Notes under the pieces: generated by a model
Databases searched by the model: none
Told to the model about the DNA's origin: nothing
What the model saw: only the letters and a program-made list of their open reading frames with translations
Shown here: piece after piece, positions 48,876 to 57,425 of the stretch
Layout of the letters: each line of letters begins with the position of its first letter
Numbering within the stretch: position 1 is the first letter of the stretch
Assembly (NCBI GenBank): GCA_024280945.1
Contig: JAMXLO010000115.1
Coordinates: 25,503-89,502, forward strand
Source: Acetobacteraceae bacterium
Lineage (GTDB): Bacteria > Pseudomonadota > Alphaproteobacteria > Acetobacterales > Acetobacteraceae
Reading direction: 5' to 3'
Length of the DNA stretch: 64,000 nucleotides
Translations under genes and position numbers: made by a program

Positions 48876-49552
48876 TCGACTTCTATTACTGGCCGACGCC
48901 CAACGGGTGGAAGGTGTCAATCATGCTGGAGGAATGCGGCCTGCCGTACCGCGTGGTGCCGGTGAATATCGGCAAGGGCGATCAGTTCAAGCCGGAGTTC
49001 CTGGCGATCAGTCCGAACAACCGCATGCCGGCGATCGTCGATGACGGCATGTCGGTGTTTGAGTCTGGCGCGATTCTGCTGCACCTCGCAGAGAAATCTG
49101 GTCGCTTCATGCCGATCGATCGCATTGGTCGGAAAGACACGCTGGAATGGCTGTTCTGGCAGGTGGGCAATCTCGGCCCGATGGCAGGGCAGCTCAGCCA
49201 CTTCGTCAATTATGCAGAGGGCGAACACGGCTATTCGCATCAGCGCTACGCCAATGAGTACAACCGCTGCCTTGGAGTGCTGGAGCGAAGGCTAACGGGG
49301 CGCGACTACATCCTGGGCGACTACTCGATCGCCGACATGGCGTCGTTTCCCTGGGTGTTGATCTCCAAGCCGTTGGGTCAGGTGCTTGACGAGTTTCCCA
49401 ACGTCGCCCGCTGGCGTGAGGCGATCAAGCGGCGGCCGGCCGTGCAACGCGGAATCGATCTCGGCAAGGAACTGCGTCGTCGTGCGCCACCATCTGACGA
49501 GGAACGCAAGATCCTGTTCAATCAGACGGCGCAGAGCATCCGCACGAACTGA
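48872..49552 (+). CDS. Glutathione S-transferase (nu/Ure2p-like class)
   Basis: A 226-residue GST: thioredoxin-fold half IDFYYWPTPNGWKVSIMLEE with the active-site loop TPNGWK and the glutathione site NNRMPAIVDDG and VFESGAILLHLAEKSG. A helical half (FVNYAEGEHGYSHQRYANEY, YILGDYSIADMASFPW) follows. TPNG without a catalytic Tyr/Cys at the usual spot places it in the nu class, which often reduces disulphides. The start overlaps the CoA transferase stop. The substrate is open. Confidence 0.92.
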   Translation: MIDFYYWPTPNGWKVSIMLEECGLPYRVVPVNIGKGDQFKPEFLAISPNNRMPAIVDDGMSVFESGAILLHLAEKSGRFMPIDRIGRKDTLEWLFWQVGNLGPMAGQLSHFVNYAEGEHGYSHQRYANEYNRCLGVLERRLTGRDYILGDYSIADMASFPWVLISKPLGQVLDEFPNVARWREAIKRRPAVQRGIDLGKELRRRAPPSDEERKILFNQTAQSIRTN

Positions 49553-49617
49553 CCGGTTGGCTGAATTGCCGGCCATTTCGATCGACGGCAGGACGCGGCG
49601 TAAACAGGGAGGAGAAA

Positions 49618-50808
49618 ATGAGGATCGGGATATCTGTCGCCCTGGCCGCATGCATAGCGATTGGCTCCACGGCGGTGGCATCGGCCCAGACGGTGAAGCT
49701 CGGCGTCGTCGACACGTATTCCGGTCCGTTCGCGGCTGTGGGCGAACTGCTGGATCGCGGTATCCGGCTGTATGTCAAGCAGCACGAGAAGGATCTGCCG
49801 CCCGGGGTGAAGCTGGAGGTCATCCGTCGCGATGACACCGGACCAAATCCGGAAGTCGCCAAGCGGATGGCGCAGGAATTGATCACCCGCGATCGGGTGC
49901 AGCTGCTGGCCGGTACGGTATATACGCCGAACGCACTGGCGATCGCGCCGCTGGCAACCGAGGCGAAAGTGCCGTTCGTGGTGATGAATGCCGGCACGGC
50001 GATGATCACGACCAAGTCGCCCTACATCGCGCGCGTCTCGTTCACCATGTGGCAGTCGAGCTATCCGCTTGGTGGGTGGGCGGTGAAGAACGGACTGAAG
50101 AAGGTGTTCACCGCGGTGACCGACTACGGACCAGGGATCGATGCCGAGGCTGCGTTCACCAAGGGCTTCACCGATGCGGGCGGGCAGATTGTCGGGTCGG
50201 TGCATATGCCGCTGCAGAACCCTGATTACGTGCCGTTTATGCAGCGCGCGAAGGATGCCAACCCGGATGCAGTGTTCGTGTTCGTTCCTGGCGGCAAGGA
50301 TGCCACCTCGATCATGAAGGTGTTCGGCGACCTTGGGCTGAAGGCTGCCGGCATCAAAATGATCGGTCCTGGCGATATTTCCACGGACGAGGAATTGGCG
50401 AATATGGGTGACGTCGCGCTGGGCGTGGTGACCGCGTTCCACTATTCTGCGGCAGCAGAGCGCGTAGCGAACCAGGAGTTCGTCAAAGCTTACAAGGCGG
50501 AATATGGCGCGGATCAGGAGCCGGCCTTCGAGGTGATCGGTGGCTATGACGGCATGGCAGCGATCTTCCACGTCATCATCGAGCAGCGGGGAAAAATCGA
50601 TCCGGACCGGACGATGGAGTTGCTGAGGGGCTGGAAGAATGCCAACAGCCCGAGAGGGCCGATCATGATCGATCCCGATACCCGCGACATTGTGCAGAAC
50701 GAATATCTGCGGCGGATCGAGAAGGTGAACGGGCGGTTGGCGAACGTCGAGTTCGAGACGATTCCGATGGTCAAGGACCCCTGGAAGGAGATCAATAAGC
50801 AGAAGTGA
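49618..50808 (+). CDS. ABC transporter periplasmic binding protein (branched-chain amino-acid type)
   Basis: A 396-residue LivK-like binding protein: signal peptide MRIGISVALAACIAIGSTAV with cleavage after ASA, then VKLGVVDTYSGPFAAVGELL and GVKLEVIRRDDTGPNPEVA, which mark the family. It captures an amino acid, amide or aromatic/organic acid; which one is not readable. GGGAGG precedes the start. The permease genes follow after a 58-bp gap holding a GC-rich palindrome at 50835-50853. Placement after a CoA transferase suggests an organic acid rather than leucine. Confidence 0.92.
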   Translation: MRIGISVALAACIAIGSTAVASAQTVKLGVVDTYSGPFAAVGELLDRGIRLYVKQHEKDLPPGVKLEVIRRDDTGPNPEVAKRMAQELITRDRVQLLAGTVYTPNALAIAPLATEAKVPFVVMNAGTAMITTKSPYIARVSFTMWQSSYPLGGWAVKNGLKKVFTAVTDYGPGIDAEAAFTKGFTDAGGQIVGSVHMPLQNPDYVPFMQRAKDANPDAVFVFVPGGKDATSIMKVFGDLGLKAAGIKMIGPGDISTDEELANMGDVALGVVTAFHYSAAAERVANQEFVKAYKAEYGADQEPAFEVIGGYDGMAAIFHVIIEQRGKIDPDRTMELLRGWKNANSPRGPIMIDPDTRDIVQNEYLRRIEKVNGRLANVEFETIPMVKDPWKEINKQK

Positions 50809-50834
50809 GGATGGGCGGCCCCCTCCCCCCACCC

Positions 50835-50853
50835 CCCTCCCGCAAGGGGAGGG
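50835..50853. repeat. GC-rich palindromic repeat between binding protein and permease
   Basis: CCCTCCC-GCAAG-GGGAGGG hairpin, the inverse of the copies at 4449 and 33560. It lies in the transcript between the ABC binding-protein gene and the first permease gene, a place where REP hairpins in other bacteria hold back read-through and shield the upstream message. Confidence 0.75.
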
Positions 50854-50866
50854 AGAGTGTCCTTTC

Positions 50867-51727
50867 ATGGAAGCGCTGACGTCGATCCTGTTCCACGGAC
50901 TTGCCTACGCGATGGTGCTGTACATCGTGTCCGTGGGACTGGCGGTGACGATGGGACTGATGGGGTTCGTCAACCTCGCACACGGCGTGTTCGCGATGGC
51001 GGGCGGTTATGTCACGGTGACGCTGATGAACGGCTACGGCGTCCCGTTCGGGCTGGCGCTACTGGCTGCATTCATCATCACGGCGCTGATCAGCGTGGTG
51101 CTCGAGCGGACGCTGTACGCCCGGCTGTATGGCGCGAGCGAGCTGGACCAGGTGCTGTTCACGATCGGCCTGATCTTCATGTCGGTCGCTGCGGTGCGCT
51201 ACCTGTGGGGACCACTGCCGCAGCCGGTGCATCTGCCGGCGATGCTGAGCGGTCAGGTCGATCTCGGCTTCCGCAGTTTCCCGACATATCGTTCGTTTAT
51301 GATCCTGGTCGGCTTCGTCTTGATTGCATTGCTGTGGCTGCTGGTCGAACGCACCAATTTCGGTGCGCAACTGCGGGCCGCAGTCGATAACCGGCGCATG
51401 GCGGAATCCATCGGTATCGATACGCGCCGGCTGTTCTCGTGTGCTTTCGCACTGGGCTCTGGGCTTGCCGCGCTGGGAGGCGGGCTGGGCGCGGATATCC
51501 TGGCGATCTATCCCGGCTATGCCAGCGAGTATCTGGTCTACTTTCTGATGGTGGTTGCTATCGGCGGCCTGGGCTCGTTGCGCGGACCGTTCGTCGCGGC
51601 GCTGCTGCTGGGCATCGGCGATACGGCCTGTAAATATCTGGTGCCGCAGCTTGGGGCGTTCTTTGTGTTCGCTGCCATGATTGCATTGTTGCTTTGGCGG
51701 CCCGCCGGCGTGTTCGGTCGCGCCTGA
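50867..51727 (+). CDS. Branched-chain-type ABC permease (LivH-like)
   Basis: A 286-residue membrane protein with about eight spans; VSVGLAVTMGLMGFVNLAHG and FAMAGGYVTVTLM contain the family's GxxNLAHG motif. The transmembrane half of an uptake system together with LivM and the two ATPases that follow. The family's C-terminal DPxLG-like loop is present near SLRGPFVAALLLGIGD. It begins after the palindrome and ends one base before the GTG start of the next gene. Confidence 0.93.
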   Translation: MEALTSILFHGLAYAMVLYIVSVGLAVTMGLMGFVNLAHGVFAMAGGYVTVTLMNGYGVPFGLALLAAFIITALISVVLERTLYARLYGASELDQVLFTIGLIFMSVAAVRYLWGPLPQPVHLPAMLSGQVDLGFRSFPTYRSFMILVGFVLIALLWLLVERTNFGAQLRAAVDNRRMAESIGIDTRRLFSCAFALGSGLAALGGGLGADILAIYPGYASEYLVYFLMVVAIGGLGSLRGPFVAALLLGIGDTACKYLVPQLGAFFVFAAMIALLLWRPAGVFGRA

Positions 51728-52684
51728 GTGTCGCCGGTCGATGCGCTGATCCGACGTCATCGTCTGCGGGCGATCGAGTTGCTGCCGTGGATCATCGCTG
51801 TCGGTGGGTATTTCGCCTTTGCCGATTACCTGCCACTCGGCAGTCAGATCCTGATCATGATCCTGTTCGCACTTTCGCTCGACCTTGTGCTTGGCTACGC
51901 CGGCATCGTCACCCTCGGGCATTCCGCGTTCTTCGGGGTGGGCGCCTATGCCGCCGGCATCTATGCCGCGCGCGTTTCCGGCGAGCCACTGTCGGGCTTA
52001 CTGGTCGGTGCGGTCGCCGCGGGCGCGGTGGGATGGGGATCGGGGATGGTGATCCTGCGCACGCAGGGGCTTGCACTGCTGATGCTGACGCTCGCGGTCA
52101 CCGCTCTGCTTGCTGAAGCCGCCAACAAGGCGAGCTTCGTGACGGGTGGGGCGGATGGTCTGCAAGGTGTCGATATCAGCCCGATTTTCGGTGTGTTTCG
52201 TTTCGATCTGTTCGGTCGCACGGCCTATGTCTATTGCCTGGTGGTGCTGTTTCTTGCGTGGCTGTTCGCGCGCCACCTGGTGCACTCATCATTCGGGCAG
52301 TCGCTGATCGGCATTCGCGAAAACCTGGTGCGCATGCATGCGATCGGATCGCCCGTGCGGCGACGATTGCTTGCCGTTTACACGATCGCCGCGGCGCTTG
52401 CCGGTGTTGCCGGTGCCTTGCTGGCACAGACGACGCAGTTCGTCGGCCTGACCGTGCTTGGATTCCAGCGCTCCGGCGAGATCGTCATCATGCTGGTGTT
52501 CGGAGGCGTCGGGCGGCTGTACGGCGCATTTGTCGGTGCGACGCTGTATATGATCGCACAGGACCAGTTGGCGAAGATGGATCCGGAGTTCTGGTATTTC
52601 TGGATCGGTCTCCTGCTTGTGCTGCTTGTGATGTTCGCGCGCGGCGGCATCCTTGGCTTGCTCGACCGAGTGGTTCGGCGATGA
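51728..52684 (+). CDS. Branched-chain-type ABC permease (LivM-like)
   Basis: A 318-residue membrane protein with about nine spans, starting with GTG directly after the LivH-like stop. LGYAGIVTLGHSAFFGVGAY near residue 55 is the LivM signature and LIGIRENLVRMHAIGSPVRR the coupling loop. The C-terminal half (LAGVAGALLAQTTQFVGLTV) fits. The next gene, an ATPase, overlaps its stop (ATGA). Part of the same transport unit. Confidence 0.93.
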   Translation: MSPVDALIRRHRLRAIELLPWIIAVGGYFAFADYLPLGSQILIMILFALSLDLVLGYAGIVTLGHSAFFGVGAYAAGIYAARVSGEPLSGLLVGAVAAGAVGWGSGMVILRTQGLALLMLTLAVTALLAEAANKASFVTGGADGLQGVDISPIFGVFRFDLFGRTAYVYCLVVLFLAWLFARHLVHSSFGQSLIGIRENLVRMHAIGSPVRRRLLAVYTIAAALAGVAGALLAQTTQFVGLTVLGFQRSGEIVIMLVFGGVGRLYGAFVGATLYMIAQDQLAKMDPEFWYFWIGLLLVLLVMFARGGILGLLDRVVRR

Positions 52685-53433
52685 TGCCGGCGCTGGAGAC
52701 GGTTGGACTGCACAAGCGGTTCGGTGCTCTCGTCGTTGCCAACGACATCAACTTCAGTCTTGAGCCGGGCGCGCGCCACGCTCTGATCGGACCCAACGGC
52801 GCCGGCAAGACCACCTTCATCAACCTGATCAGCGGACGGCTGCCGCCGAGCGCGGGCCATGTGCTGCTCGGGGGTCGCGATGTGACGCTGCTGCCGCAAG
52901 CCGCACGAGTCCGTCGGGGCCTCGGGCGGACGTTTCAGATCAATACGCTGTTCCGCGGCCTTTCAGTGCTGGAGAATGTCGCGCTGGCGGTAGCCGAACG
53001 GGAGGGGCGAGGAGGCGACATGTTTCGCAGTGCCAGTTCGCGCCGTGGGGCACTGGAACAGGCGTACGCGCTGTTGCAGCGACTGCGGTTTGCCGAGGAT
53101 GCGCTGACGCGGGTGCAGGAACTGCCCTATGGCAAGCAGCGTCTTGTGGAGATCGCTATAGCACTGGGATTGCGGCCGAGTGTGCTGCTGCTCGATGAGC
53201 CTGCTGCCGGTGTGCCATCGGCGGAAAGCGCCACGATCGTCGAGATGATCGAGCAGCTGCCGCCAGACATCGCTGTGCTGATCATCGAGCATGACATGGA
53301 GCTGGTGTTCCGCCTTGCCCGCCGCATCACCGTGCTGGTCCAGGGCCGTGTCCTGGTCGAAGGGGCGCCGGCGGAGATCGCCGCTGATGCGCGCGTGCGC
53401 GAGGTCTATCTCGGCGAGCGTCAGCATGGCTGA
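52681..53433 (+). CDS. ABC transporter ATPase (LivG-like)
   Basis: A 250-residue ATPase. Walker A is LIGPNGAGKTTFINLISGRL, the Q-loop GRTFQINTLFRGLSVLENVA, a signature region LPYGKQRLVEIAIALGLRPS (the usual LSGGQ reads LPYGKQ, as in LivG), Walker B VLLLDEPAAGV, and switch His in IIEHDMELV. The residues AAGVPSAES match LivG. ATG 52681 overlaps the LivM stop. Drives import with LivF, both on the cytoplasmic face. Confidence 0.95.
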   Translation: MMPALETVGLHKRFGALVVANDINFSLEPGARHALIGPNGAGKTTFINLISGRLPPSAGHVLLGGRDVTLLPQAARVRRGLGRTFQINTLFRGLSVLENVALAVAEREGRGGDMFRSASSRRGALEQAYALLQRLRFAEDALTRVQELPYGKQRLVEIAIALGLRPSVLLLDEPAAGVPSAESATIVEMIEQLPPDIAVLIIEHDMELVFRLARRITVLVQGRVLVEGAPAEIAADARVREVYLGERQHG

Positions 53434-54133
53434 TTGCCTGGCACTGCAAGATGTATCGGCCGGCTACCACGAGACGGTGGTGCTGGAGCAAATCTCGCTC
53501 GCCCTGCGCGAGGGGGCTACGCTAGCCGTGCTCGGCCGCAACGGCGTCGGCAAGTCGACGCTGCTGGCGACGGTGCTTGGCCACACGACGCTGCATGCCG
53601 GACAGATTGCTTTTCGTGGCCAGCCGATCGATCGCCTGCGTCCGTTCCAGCGGGCGCGTCTTGGCATCGGTTACGTGCCGCAGGAGCGCGAGATCTTTGC
53701 CTCACTGACGGTGGAGGAGAACCTGAACGTCGCGGCACGCTCGGGCGATCGCTGGACACACGAACGCATATACACGCTGTTCCCATCGCTCGCGGAACGC
53801 CGGCGCAATCTGGGCAACCAGCTCTCGGGCGGCGAACAGCAGATGCTGTCGATCAGCCGAGCGCTGATGGGCAATCCGGCGCTGCTGTTACTCGACGAAC
53901 CGCTGGAGGGTTTGGCGCCGGTCATCGTCGATGCACTGCTCGTGGCCTTGCATCGGTTGCGCGAGGACGAAGGGCTGGCGATGGTGCTGGTCGAGCAGCA
54001 TGCCAGGCTGGCGCTGGAATTTGCGCCTGAGGTTGCCGTGCTGAACCGTGGCAGGGTGGTGTATCGTGGTTCGAGCCAGGCATTACTGCAGGATGCGCAT
54101 CGGCTGACGGAGCTGGTCGGGGTCAGCGGCTGA
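53426..54133 (+). CDS. ABC transporter ATPase (LivF-like)
   Basis: A 235-residue ATPase, the second of the pair. Walker A is VLGRNGVGKSTLLATVLG, Q-loop GIGYVPQEREIFASLTVEEN, signature QLSGGEQQMLSISRALM, Walker B LLLLDEPLEGLAP (the LivF form), and switch His in VLVEQHARLAL. ATG 53426 overlaps the LivG stop by 8 bp. The operon is complete (binding protein, two permeases, two ATPases). It converges with the MFS gene. Confidence 0.95.
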   Translation: MADCLALQDVSAGYHETVVLEQISLALREGATLAVLGRNGVGKSTLLATVLGHTTLHAGQIAFRGQPIDRLRPFQRARLGIGYVPQEREIFASLTVEENLNVAARSGDRWTHERIYTLFPSLAERRRNLGNQLSGGEQQMLSISRALMGNPALLLLDEPLEGLAPVIVDALLVALHRLREDEGLAMVLVEQHARLALEFAPEVAVLNRGRVVYRGSSQALLQDAHRLTELVGVSG

Positions 54134-54136
54134 CTT

Positions 54137-55354
54137 TCAGGCAGGCGCGATACGGCGCACGCTCCGTGTCAGCAAGGCCAGAGCGATGCAGGCGTTGAGC
54201 AAATTCCACAGCGCACCGTTGGCAAATGCGGCGCTGTACGATCCGGTGGCGTCGAAGATCACGCCGGAGATCCAGCCGCCGAACGCCATGCCGAACAACG
54301 TGGCCATGATGATCACACCAAAGCGCATGCCGGCCTCGCGCGCAGGCAGGTACTCGCGGATCACGATGGCGTAGCTGGGTACGATGCCACCCTGCACCAG
54401 GCCGAACAACGCCGATACCGCGTAGAGTGAGAAAAGGCTGCTGAACCCGAGATACAGCAGCAGCGCCAGCATCTGGCCGATGGAGCCCAGCAGCAATGTC
54501 GGCAGGCCGCCGATCCGGTCGGCGACGAAGCCTGAACCGACGCGGCTGACGATGCCGAGCGCCAGCATCAACGACAGCATCTCCGCGCCGCGGTTCACGC
54601 CGTAGCCAAGGTCGCTGCAATAGGCGACGATGTGCACCTGCGGCATCGACATTGCGACGCAGCAGCAGAAGCCGGCGAAAGCAAGCACGATCTGCAGGCC
54701 GGCCGGCGAGAGGCCAAGCGATGACTGCGACGAGGCGGCGTAATGTTGTACCGTGCCACTCGACTGGGCCGGTGCCTTACGTCGCAGCGCGAGCGCCAGT
54801 GGGATCATGGTGACAGCGCACGCCACACCGATGCCGAGATGCACCTGGCGCCAGCCTATGATTTGCACGAAGTGCTGGATCACCGGCGGCCATACGGTGC
54901 CGGCGAGGTAGTTGCCGGAGGCGGCGATCGCCACCGCGATGCCGCGCCGGCGGGTGAACCAGTGCGAGATGTCGGCGACGATCGGTCCGAATGATGCGGC
55001 GCCGCCGAACATGGCGATCAGCAGTCCCTGGACCAAGGCGAACTGCCACAGCGTCGCGGTGTACGCTGCTGCGACATAGCCGAGGCTGAGCGCCACCGCG
55101 CCGATCAGCGTCGGCAGCATGATGCCAATCCGATCGGCCACTCGGCCCATGAGGACGCCGCCGATGGCGAAGCCGATCATCGTCAGCGTGTAGGGCAGTG
55201 AGGCTGCGGCACGATCGACGCCGAACTCGGCCTGCACCGCGGGCAATACCACGACCACCGACCATAGGCTGATGCCGCCCAGCGTGCTCAGCGCAACGCT
55301 GACCGCGAGGCGCAACCAGGCATAGGCGGGCTCGGCGACCCGATCGGCCGTCAA
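54137..55354 (-). CDS. MFS transporter
   Basis: A 405-residue permease with 12 predicted spans. VADRIGIMLPTLIGAVALSL is the loop 2-3 motif and RRGIAVAIAASGNYLAGTVW the loop after the central pair. VADRIGGLPTLLLGSI repeats the motif in the second half. The architecture and SYAIVIREYLPAREAGMRFG fit the monocarboxylate/oxalate-formate (OFA-like) groups. The start is TTG at 55354, with AGGAG upstream. It follows the hyp operon on the same strand (30 bp from hypB) and may be read with it by chance. The substrate is unknown. Confidence 0.9.
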   Translation of the reverse strand: MTADRVAEPAYAWLRLAVSVALSTLGGISLWSVVVVLPAVQAEFGVDRAAASLPYTLTMIGFAIGGVLMGRVADRIGIMLPTLIGAVALSLGYVAAAYTATLWQFALVQGLLIAMFGGAASFGPIVADISHWFTRRRGIAVAIAASGNYLAGTVWPPVIQHFVQIIGWRQVHLGIGVACAVTMIPLALALRRKAPAQSSGTVQHYAASSQSSLGLSPAGLQIVLAFAGFCCCVAMSMPQVHIVAYCSDLGYGVNRGAEMLSLMLALGIVSRVGSGFVADRIGGLPTLLLGSIGQMLALLLYLGFSSLFSLYAVSALFGLVQGGIVPSYAIVIREYLPAREAGMRFGVIIMATLFGMAFGGWISGVIFDATGSYSAAFANGALWNLLNACIALALLTRSVRRIAPA

Positions 55355-55384
55355 CGGGGGTGCTCCTGCAGGTCGAAGGAGCGT

Positions 55385-56167
55385 CTAGGCGAAAGCGGCC
55401 TCGGTAGCCACCGTCCATTCACGCCGCAGCCAATCGTACCACTGCTGCATGCCTTCCCCGGTGCGGGCCGAGAGCCCTATCGCCGCGATGGCCGGATTGA
55501 CGTCGCGTGCGCTCGCTGTGACTCGCGCCACGTCGAAGTCCACGTGCGGCAGGAGATCGATCTTGTTGATCAGCATCAGCGGCGCGGCGCGGAACATGTG
55601 CGGATATTTGAGCGGCTTGTCGTCACCTTCGGTCACCGACAGGATCACCACCTTTGCCCGCTCGCCGAGGTCGAACATGGCAGGACAGACCAGGTTGCCG
55701 ACATTCTCGATCAGCAGGATGGAACGCGGCGCAGGGCGCAGTTCGTTCAGCCCGCGGGCGACCTGGTCCGCTTCCAGATGGCAGCCTGTGCCGGTGTTCA
55801 CCTGGATCACCGGGGCTCCAGTCGCGGCGACACGGTCACGGTCGAGCGAGGTGGCCTGATCGCCTTCGAGCACACCAATGTCGTATTGCCCGTGCAGGTC
55901 CCGGATCGTCCGCTCCAGCAGTGTCGTCTTGCCGGCCCCAGGCGAACTTACCAGGTTTATCGCCAACATCTCGCGGCCGGCGAACCAAGCACGGTTGCGC
56001 GCCGCGATCGCATCGTTCTTCGCCAGCACGCGGGTCTGCAGCTCGACCAGCGTGGTTGGCGTGTGCGTGTGGCCATGGGCATGACTATGACTATGGCTGT
56101 GCCGCGTGCCATCCTCGTGCTCGTGCTCGTGGTCAGGCCCGCCGCATCCGCAATGACCGCACATCAT
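55385..56167 (-). CDS. hypB: Hydrogenase nickel-incorporation GTPase HypB
   Basis: GTPase that delivers nickel to the NiFe-hydrogenase active site. The 260 residues show the metal-binding N-terminus MMCGHCGCGGPDHEHEHEDG with the CxxCGC-type site and a His-rich stretch (HSHSHSHAHGHTH). The P-loop is VSSPGAGKTTLLERTIRDLH, followed by VIQVNTGTGCHLEADQV and NKIDLLPH for guanine binding. Its start overlaps the hypA stop. It is the last gene of the hyp cluster. Intact despite the unusual HypA partner. Confidence 0.95.
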   Translation of the reverse strand: MMCGHCGCGGPDHEHEHEDGTRHSHSHSHAHGHTHTPTTLVELQTRVLAKNDAIAARNRAWFAGREMLAINLVSSPGAGKTTLLERTIRDLHGQYDIGVLEGDQATSLDRDRVAATGAPVIQVNTGTGCHLEADQVARGLNELRPAPRSILLIENVGNLVCPAMFDLGERAKVVILSVTEGDDKPLKYPHMFRAAPLMLINKIDLLPHVDFDVARVTASARDVNPAIAAIGLSARTGEGMQQWYDWLRREWTVATEAAFA

Positions 56168-56406
56168 GCAGCCTCCTCGATTTCCATCGTCGTCACCATC
56201 AGGTCGTCACCATCGGTTCGGCAGATGTCGAGCCGTGCGCCTTCGGCGCAGGTGCCGCGGGCGATGACGTCAAAACAGAATGCGATCGACTCCGGCGTGG
56301 CGCAGGACCGTTCGCCGACCTCCAGCGTCACCCTGTGGACGCGCCGATCGCCCGCCGCCTGGCAGACGATGGCAACGATCTCGTGCGTGAGCGCCAGTTC
56401 GTGCAT
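56164..56406 (-). CDS. hypA: HypA nickel chaperone lacking the zinc-finger domain
   Basis: HypA works with HypB to load nickel into NiFe-hydrogenase. Only 80 residues are encoded, against about 113 in the family. The nickel end is intact (MHELALTHEIVAIV with the N-terminal Met-His-Glu), and SCATPESIAFCFDVIARGTC and AEGARLDI match. The chain then jumps to CRTDGDDLMVTTMEIEEA, the normal end. The zinc-ribbon insert, with its two CxxC pairs, is missing cleanly in frame. The gene is boxed in between hypE (1-bp overlap) and hypB, so no lost piece lies in another frame. It may be a functional short form or a recent deletion. Confidence 0.85.
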   Translation of the reverse strand: MHELALTHEIVAIVCQAAGDRRVHRVTLEVGERSCATPESIAFCFDVIARGTCAEGARLDICRTDGDDLMVTTMEIEEAA

Positions 56407-57425
56407 CAGCAGATACGCGGGAGCTGATCGCCGATCAGCATATCGACGATACGCTGACCGCCCAGCATCGTGTGCATCACCACTTGGCCCGGTCGGCGTT
56501 CGGTGCATTGGCCGATGCGGCATGCGCCCTTGCCGAGTGGATGTGCGCACATCGCAGCCAGCGCGGCATCGGCCTGTTCCGCAGGGACAATGGCGACAAG
56601 CCGGCCTTCATTGGCGAGATACAGCGGATCGAGACCGAGGATCTCGCAGAAGCCTTTGACTGCTTCGCGCAAAGGAACCGCGGCCTCGTCGATCTCGATG
56701 CCGCACTTGGCTGCGAGTGCGATCTCATTCAGTACGGTGGCGATGCCGCCGCGCGTTGCATCGCGCATAAAGCGCGTCGCGGGAGCCGCGGCCAAAATCG
56801 CGCCGACTAAACCGTGCAGCGCGGCGCAGTCGCTGTCGATCGGCGCATCAAGCGCCATGTCGCCGCGCGCCGCGAGGATGGCCGAGCCATGATCACCCAG
56901 CACGCCGTTGACCAGCACCGCGTCGCCGGGTCGTGCGCGATCAGCTGCCAGCTCGATGCCGGCGCGAATTGCGCCGACGCCGGTGGTGGTCAGGAACAAT
57001 TTGTCGCAGGCGCCGCGTTGCACGACCTTGGTATCGCCGGTGATCACCTGCACGCCGGCTTCGCTCGCTGCGACGGCCATCGACCTTGCGATGCGATGTA
57101 ATACGTCAAACGGCAAGCCCTCCTCGATGATCGCAGCACACGACAGAAAGAGCGGAACCGCGCCACCGACCGCCAGGTCATTGATCGTGCCGCACACGGC
57201 GAGTTTGCCGATATCGCCGCCAGGAAATTCCAGCGGATCGACGACGAAGGAATCGGTGGTGATGGCGAGCCGGTTTCCCTGCTGCGTCAGCGCCGACATC
57301 GGCACGCGCGCCTGGTCGTCGAGCGGCGCCAGCAACGGGTTGTCGAATGCAACGACGAATACCTCGTCGATCAGGTCCTTCATCGCCTTGCCGCCGCCGC
57401 CGTGACTGAGCGTGACTGTCTTCAT
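56406..57425 (-). CDS. hypE: Hydrogenase maturation protein HypE
   Basis: A 339-residue enzyme of the PurM/AIRS fold that dehydrates the thiocarboxamide on its C-terminal Cys to thiocyanate, the source of the CN ligand of the NiFe centre. Start motif TLSHGGGGKAMKDLIDEVF, ATP-binding VGGAVPLFLSCAAIIEEGL and ITGDTKVVQRGACDKLFLTT. The last residues are PRIC, which hold the essential Cys. ATG 57425 overlaps the hypD stop. Intact. Confidence 0.95.
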   Translation of the reverse strand: MKTVTLSHGGGGKAMKDLIDEVFVVAFDNPLLAPLDDQARVPMSALTQQGNRLAITTDSFVVDPLEFPGGDIGKLAVCGTINDLAVGGAVPLFLSCAAIIEEGLPFDVLHRIARSMAVAASEAGVQVITGDTKVVQRGACDKLFLTTTGVGAIRAGIELAADRARPGDAVLVNGVLGDHGSAILAARGDMALDAPIDSDCAALHGLVGAILAAAPATRFMRDATRGGIATVLNEIALAAKCGIEIDEAAVPLREAVKGFCEILGLDPLYLANEGRLVAIVPAEQADAALAAMCAHPLGKGACRIGQCTERRPGQVVMHTMLGGQRIVDMLIGDQLPRIC

